Assembly (NCBI GenBank): GCA_000827205.1
Contig: KN832566.1
Location: 452,543 to 516,542 of the forward strand
DNA from: Plicaturopsis crispa FD-325 SS-3
Taxonomy: Eukaryota; Basidiomycota; Agaricomycetes; Amylocorticiales; Amylocorticiaceae
DNA length: 64,000 bases
Direction of reading: 5' to 3'
Shown piece after piece: positions 1 through 12,171 of this stretch. Position numbers and translations under genes: made by a program. Numbering within the stretch: position 1 is the stretch's first letter; every line of letters starts with the position of its first letter. The notes below the pieces were generated by a model. The model searched no databases. It saw only the letters and a program-made list of their open reading frames with translations, and was not told where the DNA came from.

Positions 1-364
1 GACGTATAAGCGTGCGGTCGTAGGACTCGTAGATCCATTCTACTACCCGCAAGCTATGGAGGATATGCCGGAGAAGGAGCGGGAAGAAAGGAAGGCATGG
101 ATCGAGGAGTCGTTCCATATTGAAGAGTCCAAGCAGAACCAGAAATGGGAGTATCTGCGGGCGACAAGAGCGGCGGGTCCTAAATGGAGATGGCGAGGCT
201 CGTTGGCGGCGAGCAGGAAGGCGATTTTGACGAGGGTTGTTGCGCAGAGATATAGAAGGGACGCGGAGCTGGTCGCACGGAAGGAAACTATCCAGCAGAA
301 GAGGCAGGACAATATTGCGGCGCAGGCTTTGGCCAAGTCGCAGCCGCAAACTGCTAGGCGTTGA
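1..364 (+). CDS. 3' end of an unrecognised protein-coding gene (partial)
   Basis: The frame starting at base 2 is open from the left edge to a TGA ending at 364, giving at least 120 residues of a C-terminus. The visible part is rich in charged residues (K, R, E) and Trp, with a stretch PKWRWRGSLAASR near the middle and a basic, Gln-rich tail that is probably helical. There is no signal peptide or membrane segment in this piece. The start and any upstream exons lie outside the window. I do not recognise the family; a basic cytosolic or mitochondrial protein would fit the composition, but that is a guess. The gene lies only 90 nt before the GH16 start, so the two are tightly packed in the same direction. 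Confidence 0.6.
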   Translation, partial: TYKRAVVGLVDPFYYPQAMEDMPEKEREERKAWIEESFHIEESKQNQKWEYLRATRAAGPKWRWRGSLAASRKAILTRVVAQRYRRDAELVARKETIQQKRQDNIAAQALAKSQPQTARR

Positions 365-454
365 TTTTCGATGCACGTGCCTCGTACGCGTTCATTTTTT
401 CGACCGCGTTTACCGTTTGTACTTATCCCCGTTGACCCTCTACAAATCTACACC

Positions 455-1431
455 ATGTCTCGCCAGACTATCCTCTCTTTTTTCTGTCTTTATCTCGCCC
501 TCAGATGTAGCGCGCACTCCGAAATCCCGCGTGCAGCTGCACAGTGTCAACCGCTTCACACAACCTTCCCGGCGTCAGCCGTCTATGCCTACAACGCAAA
601 TGGCGCACCCGCCGCTGGCCAGTTCGCCGCTGTTAGTCCAGAAGGCTCTTACCAGGCTGGCAATGGTCTTCAGTTATTCCTGCAAAAACCAGCCGGCGTG
701 ATCACCAAGAAAAATGGCGTGAACGACAAGATCGCCGCGGGCGCTACTATCAATTCGACCTTTACTATGCTGTGAGTCGTACTCGTTATTCATCTGCGCC
801 TGTACGTAGCTCAACGTGTCCCCCAGCTACGGAAAAGTCTCTTACGAAGTCTCCAGCCCAGTCGTAGCAGGCATCGTTACAGCTGTCATTCTCATTGGTT
901 CGTCAGCCGCTTGCTGTAACGCGCCTGCTTCCTTCCCCACTGACTTCGGACCTTGCATATATAGCGGATGAACACGACGAGATTGACATCGAAATCCTTG
1001 GCGGGGACGTCCACCACTGGCAAACGAATGTCTACGCACCCGCATCGGCTACCGAGCCGCCTATGTGGGGCTTTCTCGGCAGTGTCGAGAGCATTCCCAA
1101 CGGTGGGACCATTGCAGAAAGTCACACATACGCTATCGACTGGAGCGCGAGCCGTATCATCTGGAGCATCGACGGCAAGGCGGTTCGCACGCTTACGCCT
1201 GGTGGGTGCATTTTTCGAAATTATCGGACGGTTCCAACTGACGGAATCGCAGAGCAAACCCGTAAGAATGGCGTACTCCATTATCCGTCGCATGCGGCGC
1301 GCTTGCAGCTCGGAATCTGGGATGCTAGCAGCCCCGCGGGCACCGCCGAGTGGGCGAAAGGCCCTGTAGACTGGTCGAAGGCGCCGGAAAAGATGACTGC
1401 GCTTGTGAGGAGTGTGACGGTCGAGTGCTAG
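455..1431 (+). CDS. GH16 cell-wall glycosidase/transglycosylase, CRH-like
   Basis: Four exons: 455-771, 827-897, 965-1201, 1253-1431, all joined in frame by GT-AG introns of 51-67 nt; 267 residues. Residues 1-20 form a signal peptide (hydrophobic FFCLYLAL, then a small-residue cleavage site), so the enzyme is secreted. The GH16 catalytic motif DEIDIE lies at residues 134-139, followed by LGGD and the aromatic pattern HWQTNVY. KNGVLHYPSH and RLQLGIWDASS near the end are typical of the CRH1/UTR2 branch, which joins chitin to beta-glucan in the fungal wall. The protein stops at SVTVEC with no Ser/Thr-rich tail or hydrophobic GPI signal, unlike yeast Crh1, so it is probably soluble. The family is secure; the exact acceptor and donor substrates are inferred. 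Confidence 0.88.
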
Positions 1432-1833
1432 GAGGTTTACCGACTTTCATTGGGACCTTGGGGTTTTGATTCTTTGGACTGGCGATGTACGACACACACA
1501 TATCTATCTTTTACCTTCCGGATGTCATATCATGGTTGAATTGAGGCTGAGCGAGCTACCGACCGCCATCTCCTGCAATTGACTAATCATAACATGCGGC
1601 CATACAACGACGCCGACGACAGTTTGGAGAGGGTCAATTCATCAAATAGGCCAACGCTACAGATAGGGACAGAAAACACAGCATAAAAATGAAGTACGAT
1701 TGGAAAGCATCCGCGTTCACAAATGAAGATAGGTGACAAAATAGGGAGTCCGTGATGCGTGGCAGAAGAGGGAATGGTGGTATGAATGTCGAGATTCCAT
1801 TGGAGTGAGAGAGAAAGAGACCGTGAAGGGGGA
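1432..1833. other. convergent intergenic spacer
   Basis: Lies between the 3' ends of the GH16 gene (plus) and the Bud6 gene (minus). It should hold both terminators. I see no gene or repeat. Confidence 0.6.
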
Positions 1834-4800
1834 TCACCCAGAGTTCGAGGACTGCGGAGACATCTCTGCATGCTCGAACGAGTCGGGCATCGCTTCCATT
1901 GGCATGGTGGAGCCGCCTGGGCTGAACATGGCTTTCAGCGTCTGCTCGTTCCTCTTCTGGCGCACGCGCTCGGCCTCCTCCGCCCCGCCCGTCATCTTCA
2001 GCTTCTTTCCGCCCACAAAACCCGACAGCTCCGCCTGGAACTCGTCTGACCGCGTCGCGAGTTCCTTTTCCCGACTCTTCTGGCTCGCAGCAATGGCCTT
2101 CATCCGTTTGTCAGGGTCTACTTGCGCCCCGCGAATCTCGAGCATTACGGTGCTCAGACCGTCGTGCCCTTCTTCTGGTGGAGGGGGCTTGTAGCCGCGA
2201 AGAGGCTTTGGCGTGCGATTGGGCCCCGTACCACGGATGGATATGACCTTCTCGACGTGCCCGTATACTTCCACCACGGCCTTGTGGTCTTCCAGTAGAT
2301 CGCTCAGGAATTCTTCCTGGTGGTGCAGGAACTGCTGCTCCTCGACGATGTTCTGCAGCTCTTCCTCCCAGGTCTTCTTCCACATCGGCTTGATGGTCTT
2401 AATGTGCTCCTTGAGACTCTCTAGCTCTGCGGCGACTTTGTCGACGTCGCTCTTGATGTTCTTGAGGACGAAGGGCTTGGGTGTCATGTGCCGCTTCAAA
2501 ACATCGTCCTTGACACTTTCGACAGTGTCCTGCAGCTCCTCCACCTTGGTCAAGACGTTCTGACTGCGCGTGTCAAGCTTCGTCTTCCCGGAGTCGATGT
2601 ATCCGCGTGCACCACCGACGTTGTCCGTCGCAAGCTTCTTCACCGACTGTGTCTGGGTACGCAGCGTGCCAAGAGACTCCTTCGTCTGCTTCATGAACTC
2701 GGTGTAGAGCTGGCGCATGATGCCCAAGTCGCGGCGGAGGTTCTGTACTTCGTCGAACTGCGTCTTGAGGTCTGTCACTACGCGCGTGGAATATTCGGAG
2801 AGGATAGAGCCGCCGGTCATCTGTGGCTGCAGCGATTGCCCGGTCATTTGCGGTTGTATTGTTTGATTGCTGCGGTCATCTGTGCTCACGAGGCGCGAGA
2901 GACGACGAGCGACTTGTTGGAAGTGACGGTCGGTGGGGCGGGGAGCTGGGGTACTTTCGGAAAGTGGATGCCCGATGATCGCGGGAAGAGACGGTTGTCG
3001 ATTGCTGCTATTCACAGCTGTCTTCAGCTCCTTGATATCGTGTGAGAGGTTAGATATCTGGGAGTCGATGTGTTGTTTGATTTGGTCGAGAGCTTTATGC
3101 AAAGAGTCAGTTGCGAATGACAGAGGACTGCATGGATGACATTACGTTCGATGTTCAAGGACAGAAGGCACTTCTCTTTGACCTCGCTCATATCTTCCAA
3201 CTCGTATTGCACCCCGCTGCTGGGATCACGGATGTAAATCGCCGGGAAGTTTTCGAGCCCGGGGTTATATGAGAACTTGTCAACGAAAATCATCCGCAGA
3301 TACGAGAAGGAGAGGCCCGGTTCAAGCATCGCCTTCTTCACCTCCCGGCCGAGCTGCAGGAACACGGGGAAAGACGTTTGTGAGCCTTCCGCAGGAGGCT
3401 GTCGTGTGTCGGACGCCCCCGAAACGTCCTGAGGTGGTTGCGATTGCGGCGGTCTTGGCGATTTCTCTAGTTGTGCTACTGCTGGGGAAGGAGTCCGTGC
3501 ATGAGGTGGAATAGGCGGCACCGGAGGTGCTTCCTCCTCCTCAATAAGCGGCGTATCCGTCCTAGGAGGCGGCCCTCGCCTTGCTTCCCTACTGCCTCTC
3601 GACTCTGAAGCTTCCTCATCGTCGTCAACTTCGGTCAATACTGCCAACTCTCCAGGTGTCGGTGTAGTCCCTCCAGCCAATAATGATCGCCTATTTGGAT
3701 GGTTTCTGGTCGACCGCTCGCGCGATGAGCTACCCGTCATCTTCGAAATATTATAAGTCGAAAACCGCTTGGAAGCACGCCGCTCGAGGGCATCGCTCTT
3801 CTGCAGGGCAGCAAGCGAATTGGCCATCGCGGGGGCCTGAAGTTGAACGGCGTCAATGGGCGGTGTATCTGGCGGAGGTGTGGAAGAGAATTCCCTGCTC
3901 CGATCTGGACCATTTTCTTGATCGGATGCGACATCGACGGTAACAGAGGGCGCAGAAGGTTTGTCTACGAGTGAGTATCGCTTGACACTGGAAGGCACTT
4001 GCGGTTGCGGCGCGGCTGGGGCAGGCGGAGACTGTGGTAAGGGAGGCTCTTTCGGAGTGCTTGGAGACGATGTGGCCTGCCGTGGAGAGCCCTGCGATCC
4101 TTGAGGAGTTCGAGGCCTCGGCGACGGATAACGAGGTGGCTGCTGCCTACTCGACTGTGACGGTCGTTGGGATCGATCAGAATGGCCGTTTGTTTCTGTA
4201 ACCTGTTCACGGGCGGCAGGCGCGAAGCCACCGACGAAAGGCTCGTCGCCGTTGACCGATGATGGGGCAGCCGAAGACGAGGACTCTTTCCGCCTGGTCG
4301 ACGATTGCGCAGCTCTTCGCGACGTGCCCTCTCTCTCGGTCGGACGTTCGTTCTCCGCAATTGCTCGACTTAGCTGGCTACGGTGACCAGGACCCTCTTT
4401 TCGAGATGATCGCGAAGACCGACTGTCCGTACGGTCTTGTCCTGATTGTTCCGATGACTTATGTCTATGGTCTGAGACGATGCGGCGATATATCGACTGC
4501 TTTCCGCGAAGGCCCTGAAGTAGATTGGTGATAATTTGTCGGACAGTGGGAAGGTAAATCTCGAGATTATCCGGTGTGGCATCTTCTGCGAGACATTGCT
4601 CGAGAACGTTTCGAAGGTCGTCGGGGACACCCATGAGCTCGCTACATGCTCGTTAGCCTGGTACCTGAGCATATGAAAATATGTAACATACGTCATATCG
4701 ATGTTAAATGCCGCAAAAGCTGCAACCGCAGCATTGAAGTCGTTCCCTAGACGCACGTAGACATCGCTGACCTGCGCCTCAGACATTTGAAGCGAACTCC

Positions 4801-5071
4801 ATAATGAAAGTGCTTCCAGCAATTGTTTAATCGCTACAAGAAGCCGCGTCACAGCAGATTCTACCGCAGGCTCTCATTCCAAACATCCTAAGCACCACCT
4901 AATATGTCTTCATGGCGTGAAAACACTCACATGCGGGGCTGTACGACTGCTTCCTCTTTCGCTCCCTCTTGACGAGCCTGCAGCCGAATGGCTCGATGAA
5001 ATAGACTGGTTGTCGCGTCTCGGTGGGTGCCCTGGACGGAACGGTAGCTGTGGATGCTCTACTGAGGACAT
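1834..5071 (-). CDS. BUD6: Bud6/Aip3 actin-interacting polarity protein
   Basis: Four exons on the minus strand: 5071-4931, 4870-4692, 4641-3146, 3092-1834; 1024 residues with every phase consistent. Bud6 is a polarisome subunit that binds actin and helps formins nucleate cables at sites of polar growth. The N-terminal Bud6 region is seen around residues 48-150 (AVTRLLVAIKQLLEAL, then VYVRLGNDFNAAVAAF). A long Ser/Pro/Arg-rich disordered linker follows. The conserved core begins about residue 525 (FPVFLQLGREVKKAML, FSYLRMIFVDKFSYNPG) and runs into a coiled-coil C-terminal half. It ends with a short acidic tail. The ATG at 5071 was chosen because it opens a Ser-rich leader that splices in frame into the N-terminal domain. 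Family assignment is firm; the first intron boundary is the least certain. Confidence 0.9.
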
Positions 5072-6164
5072 GGCGAGAAAAATCCGTCAGTAGAAGGAAA
5101 AGTTGGGCGTTTGCAGCTATCGTTTCTGTCTTCCAGATGGTGGACGCGGCGAGACAAGAACGATATGCTTAGGTAATCATGTCCTCTAGACCGATCTTGT
5201 CTCCTTCCGCTGCTGTTTCTCTAACTTGCTCTACTACTTATCCGTGCTATATTCTTTGTCTGCTCGCAATTTGCTCTCGGCGAGCACAGTCAAACCTCTA
5301 GTGACTTCCGTGGCTTGTCTATCAGATTTCTCTTAGACAAGCTGTTCTGGCAAGAGTCGGGATTGGAGAAAGAAACGCGTTCATGACGATCATGTTGAAC
5401 AGCTGTTTTCATCTCACGCAGATTCCATCCACCTCTGCGCTCAACAACGTCCTACTCAAGAGTCTACCCTCTTCAAAGTGAATTTTCATCCGGGAAAAGA
5501 CGACCGTGCCACTCGAAACCACTGGCAGTCCTATAATTGCCAAGGTGTGGATCAGCTCCAGTCAGTGGAGGCGCCGTCCAGTGGGACGTACTTTCGCCTC
5601 GAGTGTCGGTATCCTTTTTCTGTGCCAGGCAGGCGAACGTGCCGCGGAGTGAAGATGATGTACGATAGCGGCGCGAATTTCATCGTTGGCGTTGGCTGGT
5701 TCGCTGCTCGCTGTGGTGGACGCCTTGATCGTGAGTGCTTCAACGATATGGCGGGAACTATTTGAGCCATTGAAAGCGTAGTCTCGCACTTTAGAGTGGT
5801 GGCATGTATCCTTAAATATGCTCTTTCGATTGTTACCCGAGTCGCTTTGTTGCGGGAGCACAGGACGCAGCCGAAAAGAACCACAAAAGGATGACAATGA
5901 GCTGAGTACTTGTTCGTTTGTATACATGCATACCCCGGAAAAGTCTGTGGATACTTCCTGTGCAATTCGCTCGCCGTTCCTAGGGTACACAATCGGCATT
6001 TGAGCATTCGCACAACGTACATGGACAGCACAGACATAGAATGAAGTTCCTCTGCGTCTGTCGCACGAGTCAAGCTTCACCTTCTGACTGCAAACTGATT
6101 GTATATAGTACAACAACAAGGTTTTACACATGTACACTGACACGAAAAAATGGCACCACGAAAC
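5072..6164. other. intergenic, upstream of BUD6 and downstream of the BTB gene
   Basis: About 1.1 kb, lower in GC than the flanking exons. Two long overlapping minus-strand ORFs (173 and 193 codons) exist but their composition is not coding-like. The part next to 5071 presumably holds the BUD6 promoter; no named motif was identified. Confidence 0.5.
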
Positions 6165-7461
6165 TCACATCTGTTCTAGACGAAACCAACCTGGCAAAAG
6201 TTTCCACACCTTCTCCCTCTCTTTGGAGGCCCAGCTCTCCAAGTCCCTCGCGCACGCCTTACACTCGCTGCCCAGCTCCGCGCTCTTCAACTGACCAAGC
6301 TCCTCGGCGACATACAGGGGATCCGAGCACCCGCGCTCGCGGTCGCACAGGTAGTGCTGCGTCGCGAGCTCGACGAGCTCGCCAAAATCCTTTCGGCATG
6401 CCGCCGCGGATACGCATGTGCCCCCATCTAGGCTGCTTCTGCACGCGTGTATCTGCGAGCGCGGGCGTGGACGGTGTGCGCCCATTGCTTGGATAAGCGT
6501 GATTATCGCGTTATGGGACGCTTCCTTCCCGAGCGCGACTTTCGCGAAGTCTGGCGGGGAGAGGGCACCCATGCTGGGTGGTGGTGATGGAGTGCTGGAT
6601 GGGAAGGAGGCGCTGGTAGGGGATGACGGAAGATGGGACTCAAGGATCTGGGAGAAGGTATATCGTGACAGGTCGTAAAAGGCGGCAGGGAGGAGGGACG
6701 GGGCATTCACTTCATGCGCAAGATTGATGACGTCCTACGAATTAATCCAACCGCTATTAATTCTGTATGCTCGTCTAGAAATGCAGAATAGCCTGAATAC
6801 ATACAATGGGTGATGGATATCGATGCGGCGTGCACCCACTGACATCGTGCACCCGCGCGACGTCCTCCCTCGTGTCCCAGCCTTTAAGTGTGTCGGGCCA
6901 CGCGATACTGATGTGCGCAAGAGCCTTTGCGCGCAGGTTATCGACTAGATACTTCGAGGACAACCGCAAGATTCCAGATACGATGCGAAAATCGTCCTCG
7001 CCATTGTCTCCAAAACTTCTGCAGCGTCGGCAGGTGTAAAGATTTCAGTATTTTACGGTGAAACAACGGATCACTCACGGGCCGTCATATAATGCAGTAA
7101 GAAGGTTTGCAACATCTTCCGCTGCATCATGCAGATAGACGATAGGGCAGCCCTCGGATGTCTCGCAGCTCTTCACTTCCGTTGGACCGGAAGACTCGGG
7201 CAGCGGCTGCGGTAATGAAAAGAGATCCCGGAAAAAGGAGGAGTGACGCGCGAGCTGCGACATGTGCACTTTAAAGAGCGTGTCCTCCGCGCGTAAAATA
7301 ACTGATCCATCTAGAAACCATAGATCCTCGTGTCGTACCGCGTCTACCACGGAATCCGCTGCCTTGGTGCCACAATTCACAGTATGCCGCCGTTCAAACA
7401 GGCGGGCGGATATGGACGCGTGCGGCAAGCTTTGGTACGACTCTCGAGACACGCTTCCCAT
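6165..7461 (-). CDS. BTB/POZ domain protein
   Basis: Three exons: 7461-7079, 7018-6805, 6734-6165; 388 residues, phases consistent. The BTB fold starts around residue 48 (RHEDLWFLDGSVILRA, then FKVHMSQLARHSSFFRDLF) and continues through the second exon with GILRLSSKYLVDNLRAKAL, the usual end of a fungal BTB domain. The third exon carries EVNAPSLLPAAFYDLSRY, a pattern shared by a large agaricomycete BTB family, and a His/Cys-containing C-terminus. BTB proteins generally dimerise and many serve as Cullin-3 adaptors or transcription cofactors; which applies here cannot be read from the sequence. The ATG at 7461 (MGSVSRESYQSL) was preferred over a codon 27 triplets upstream because it directly precedes the Ser-rich leader usual in this family. 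Confidence 0.82.
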
Positions 7462-8055
7462 ATCGCCACAGAGAGAGAGTAGGCTAGCACAGTGGGTGTC
7501 AGAAAGGTGATAGAAGGTTGTATATATGGAGGAACATCGCACTGGTACTTATCTACGAGACTCCAGCGCCACCTGATTCTGTTGTAACCGGCACGGAGCC
7601 AAATTGATACAGAGGGGACCAGATTCCGCGAGGATTGTGTGGTACGGGATCCAGAGAGCACATCCGATGGAATGCGGATGCCTATTTATCGGCTGGCGAG
7701 TTGGCAAGTTCACTTATTGTGAAGTTGAAAGGGCGGTCGGAGTACCGTCGGAGGCGCATTAGACTAGGGGCTTTCCACCCACGTGGCTACCATTTCCCCG
7801 CGGCGGATGGCCCGAGTTTTGTGCGTCCGCGTCAACGGCGAATGCGCGTCAATTCCTTGGAAACTTGCTCTCTGAATCGATTCTTGACCTCATAATTGGT
7901 GCAATATAGAATTTACTCGTCACATGGTTTTTGTTTTGGCTTCACGCATCCTGAAACAATAATCATCAAGTAGGTATAACTTCTCGTACACATCGTTCAC
8001 CGCTGGCTCTAATAGTAAGGACTACATCCCAGCAAGTTCCTTCCTTCCACAGGCG
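7462..8055. other. intergenic, promoter side of the BTB gene
   Basis: About 590 bp between the BTB start and the 3' end of the CorA-like gene, both on minus. The right-hand half is AT-richer. I see no gene. Confidence 0.5.
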
Positions 8056-10290
8056 TCAGACACTAAATGGGCTTCTGGGCCGCTGGACCGCTACACGAAT
8101 ATCCAGGAAATCAGCAACCCATCTCAATGGCCAGCACAGACGTCTCCCAATGCGCTTGAGCCTATTTATAATAGGCCGCCTGGGACGGTCATCTTCTTTA
8201 GTGACATTATCTGTGCCTTGAAAAGCAACGATGATCCACATGGTAAATGTGGTCAACGGAATGGCAGTGCTGACTGAAATGAGCACTCGTCAGTGGTATG
8301 GTGATTGAGCGAGGCATAGTAACGCACGATACTGCGCCAGTGTCCCCAACGCCCCGTCCGACTCAAGCTCCTTAATATTCATGCCAAAGGCAGACGCTAT
8401 GAAGCTTGCGGGCAAGAATATCATTGTCAAATATGCGATCTAGATCCGAATAGATGAGAAATTGAACCATGAATTGTTACAGAATCGATACTTACCTGTT
8501 TCATAGCTGCGCTATCTCGTACCGCCGACTTCGTCAATCTTTGCATTTGTTGACTATCCGCGAAGTTGATACTGCTAAATGCCTGTGCGTATCAGTTGTA
8601 TATCAGGACTGAGCAGCACAGAGGTAAAGATCAGGGTACAAACGTACCAAGTCCATGGCGTTCTTCAGTCGTTTTCCTTGCATACCTCTGCTCGCTTGCA
8701 GCCGCGCAATCTCAGACGACAAATTATTGCACTCTCTCTCGAGCCTTTTTCTTGATATCGTGCGGGTTTGTTCGTCGACCGATAGAGAGTCCATTGCAGG
8801 ATTTGGAGTGTCCCGTACAAATGTGACGGACTTGGCAAAATCCGTTAAGAGGGACTCATAATGCAGAAGGTGTGCACGGATTACATGCAGCTCTTGCGTT
8901 AGCTTTATGTCATTTTGCTTGTCGGCAGTTGAGATAACGCAAGATTCCTGTAGTACGAGTTAGCATTGAGAATCGAGATGTTACTTGTTGAGACGCACTA
9001 GCCAGCAAATGTGTTTGTACAGCATCTCCAGCGCTTCATCCCAGGCGTAAAGTGCGTACCAAAGTATTGTGAGCAGCACGAATGTGGGGTCTCTTGTCCC
9101 TTGGAAGATGTTTTGCCAGAAAATAGATTCTCCAGCGGCACGAACCTTGGTATGAAGAAGTTTCGCATTCTTTGCTGATACCGGATGGTACGATATGATT
9201 ATGCTGTTATCCAATCTTCGAACCATGTGGATAGCAAGGAGGTCGAGGAAGAGGATACGTGCGACCGGGTCAACCGAATTCCCAACAAGTGGAAGATGAG
9301 CTTGTGTGTTTATGACTTGATCCCCTTTATTGCCAACGATAAGCAACGTTTGATTTTTGCAGAGTAACGTCGGTACCTTTGATCCCCTCGAAATGACCCG
9401 TCAGATATGGGTCAATGCCTTCCACCGGTATCGTCGCGAGAAAAGTGAGTGTAACTGTGATGTCTGTATTCCGCGCGCACATTAATGCCAAGAATACCAG
9501 TGGAAATGTAAAACTCACGATCAGATACTCCTGGTTTCAAATCCTCTTGATATCGAGATGGAATCCAGTTGAGTGAGCTCGAAAAGAAAAAACTACGGGC
9601 CAGGGCGTCGTAAATAATTTAGAGCAGTGGGCCGTCAGTCACGGCGTACGACTTACGGCTCGATAAAATATCTATGAACAATCGTTGAGTTACTGTTGCA
9701 TTGTATCGGCGGTGAATCCAACTGACTTTGTACCAAGCATCTGCAAAACTGGTCCCGACAAATTTTCCACGAATAAAGCCCTTAGTCGAAATCTCTGATT
9801 TTCCTAAAGCCACCACGTCAAAGTACGACTAATTTTCTACGGCCTTTATACTCACCGTTTGCTGCTCCTCGGCCCAGAATTTCTCCTTATCCTGGTCGGT
9901 GACAGTTTGACATTTCATCGTCTCGAAACGCCCATTTTCGCGAACATTAACGGCGTGGATGGCGGACGGGTCTTTCTTGTCCACGATAAAGTCGTGAAGG
10001 CCACTCCTGAGAACTTGGCTGGGGGTCCAGTTAGGAAACAGCGATTGCGGGTATTTGGCCCAGCATTTGGGTCCCGCACAAGGAGCGCCCACATGTGGAC
10101 AGTCCCCAGCAGCGGCTGACGGACTCTGTTCAGGATCCTGCTCATGGTCGTCAGTGATATTGACCCATGGCCATGGTCCCGAGGGACAGCTGTGTCGATG
10201 AGGCGGAAATGGTCTTGGTTCTGGAGACGCGAGAGGTTGTGTAGATATCGCGTGGAGTCGATTCGGAGGGGTCATCAACGGGATAGCCAT
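8056..10290 (-). CDS. CorA-like Mg2+ transporter family membrane protein
   Basis: Nine exons modelled: 10290-9856, 9828-9650, 9592-9519, 9463-9377, 9300-8999, 8947-8648, 8582-8496, 8439-8324, 8269-8056; 597 residues. The C-terminal pore region is clear: IAYLTMIFLPASFIASAFGMN carries the CorA/Mrs2 Gly-Met-Asn signature at the end of the first membrane helix, followed by the second helix PLTTFTMWIIVAFQ and a basic cytosolic tail. Upstream is a long helical region (RKRLERECNNLSSEIARLQ) like the CorA stalk. The family moves Mg2+ or related divalent cations; many agaricomycete paralogues are of unproven activity. The second intron uses a weak GTACGC donor. The start is uncertain: coding-like sequence in another frame continues upstream to about 10400, so the first exon may be longer or split. 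Confidence 0.75.
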
Positions 10291-12171
10291 TATCACGTAG
10301 GGAAAACCACTGGCAAGAAGAAGTCGATGGTCGAGTTCCTTGGTTCGTCCTGAACAAACACGACGTCAGTGTATTTAAAGTGATTCGAGAAGAAGACCTG
10401 CAAATGCATGACAGCCGTCCTAGACGCCTACTCTCGACTCTGTGATGCGAGGAGGTCAAGAGACCAAACCTCGCTCAACGCGTGGGTCGTCGGATTGCCG
10501 TGGGGTGATGGTGGCTGTCGATGAAGTGTCAGAGCTGTACCGTGAACATCGGTCCTGTTGAGCGCTCGTGGAATAGTCTACCGTGCAACGTTGGACCGGT
10601 GTTCTTGTTGACCACAAAAATAGCAGGCTCGGTACCGCACATATAAGTGGACAAGGTGCTACGCTCTCATTTCATTTGCATGCAAGGAGCTGCAGAACTG
10701 CGAATATAACCTCAGTAGACATTCAGTTATCATTGACAGAACATACGTGCGAAAGATGCAGAGAAGCATCATGACCGAAGACCGCGGGCAGTGCGCTGAG
10801 TGAGTACAGTAGGCGCTCGTCGTATCGCAACCAGGTATCCTGTCGCCTGTAACAATTTGCGGGTTCCTAACAACTTCTGAGGAGCAAACTTGTGGACGAA
10901 CTATATGGGGCAGAGACAGCGTTGGGTCACAGGTGAGATATGGATGCGACAACAAGTTGAAGACTGAATCATCATATACAAATGTAAATAATCAAGACAT
11001 GCATATGCAGGACCACGCATGCGCGACTCACCAGATATGATGTGGATAGACGCTAAAGAGTTGTAAGCTGAATCTGACACGCACCCAATCGTACGCCCAT
11101 AGTTGAACAAACGGTCCAGTTTGTCCAAGAGGTGGATGTGGATGTCTGTGACCTTCCGAAGGTTTACACGAAGGGTAAATCATACTCGGTGTACCACGAA
11201 TGACCTAGACAATCTCCAGCTCGCGCGACTCCGATTAAACACGGCGGCTTAGCAGATCCAAGTGCGACGGGCCACCCAGGACGCCACTATATGCCATAAC
11301 CAAATAGGCAACTTGAATCTGGAGCATGGGAATGTCGAGGAACCCAACACGCCATTGCAAGGGCGTACGCATTCAGTCTTCTATTGGAAGGTTCTGAGAC
11401 GAGGTTTGGTCGGAATGAGCAGGCTCAGGCTCCTGCCCATGGGGATTCGTTATAATTGTCCAGGCCAAGGACCGGAAGGACCGTTAGATAGTCTCGAGCA
11501 AAGTATGTCATGAAATGGCGCGTTAAACGGCGTCGACAAAGGTTGCAACGAGAGGTTCATTTCCAAGTGTCGCCAGCAGGTTGTACAGGGCGCCTAGTGT
11601 ACCACATGGACAGGCTCATCTGACAAGGTTGTAAACGCTGGACTGACAGGACCTGGACAGGACTGACATCGGTATCAGTGACGAAGTCGTTGCTTTTCGT
11701 GATCGGATTCAAACGCCCACCAGCTATCTTCCCTCGATATCTCGGGCTATCGTCGTCCATCTCATCGATATTCCGCGCAGTATTTGCATTACAATCGCAC
11801 GGGCTGAAGTAAAAGAAAGCAAAAATCGGAAAGGCTTGACGAAACTCGACGAGCGCCGCGCCCGAGTGACTTCCCGGGCCCGATCTCCGACTACCAACCT
11901 CGACCGACGCTCCTCGAGCGCTCCTCCGTCACCGACCGTGCGTCGTCGCCGTCGGGCGCACTGGCCAGCGGGTATGTAGGATCCCATATACCTTTCCGCC
12001 TTGCACGCTGTAGGATCTGACAATATCCCTTCTTTTCAGCTTCGTGGGACTCGAACGAACTGATCAAAATGTCTGCGTGTCTTATATCTCGTGGGGTCTC
12101 ATCCAACTAATGTGCGCTAAAGATTGGCTAAAGACGACGTGTCCTTCACAAACAGAGGCTGACGAATTTCC
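10291..12171. other. gene-poor stretch between CorA-like and ion-transporter genes
   Basis: About 1.9 kb with only short ORFs on both strands. The first 150 nt, on minus, look coding and may belong to the CorA-like gene. The last few hundred bases should include the promoter of the transporter starting at 12172. No transposon, tRNA or conserved domain recognised. Confidence 0.45.

Noticed and set aside
5552-6143. Two overlapping minus-strand ORFs of 173 and 193 codons
   Set aside because: Both frames are open over the same bases, composition is not biased to one of them, and no domain or splice pattern supports either.
10291-12171. Possible transposon remnant in the gene-poor stretch
   Set aside because: No terminal repeats, target-site duplication, transposase or reverse-transcriptase motif found by eye.
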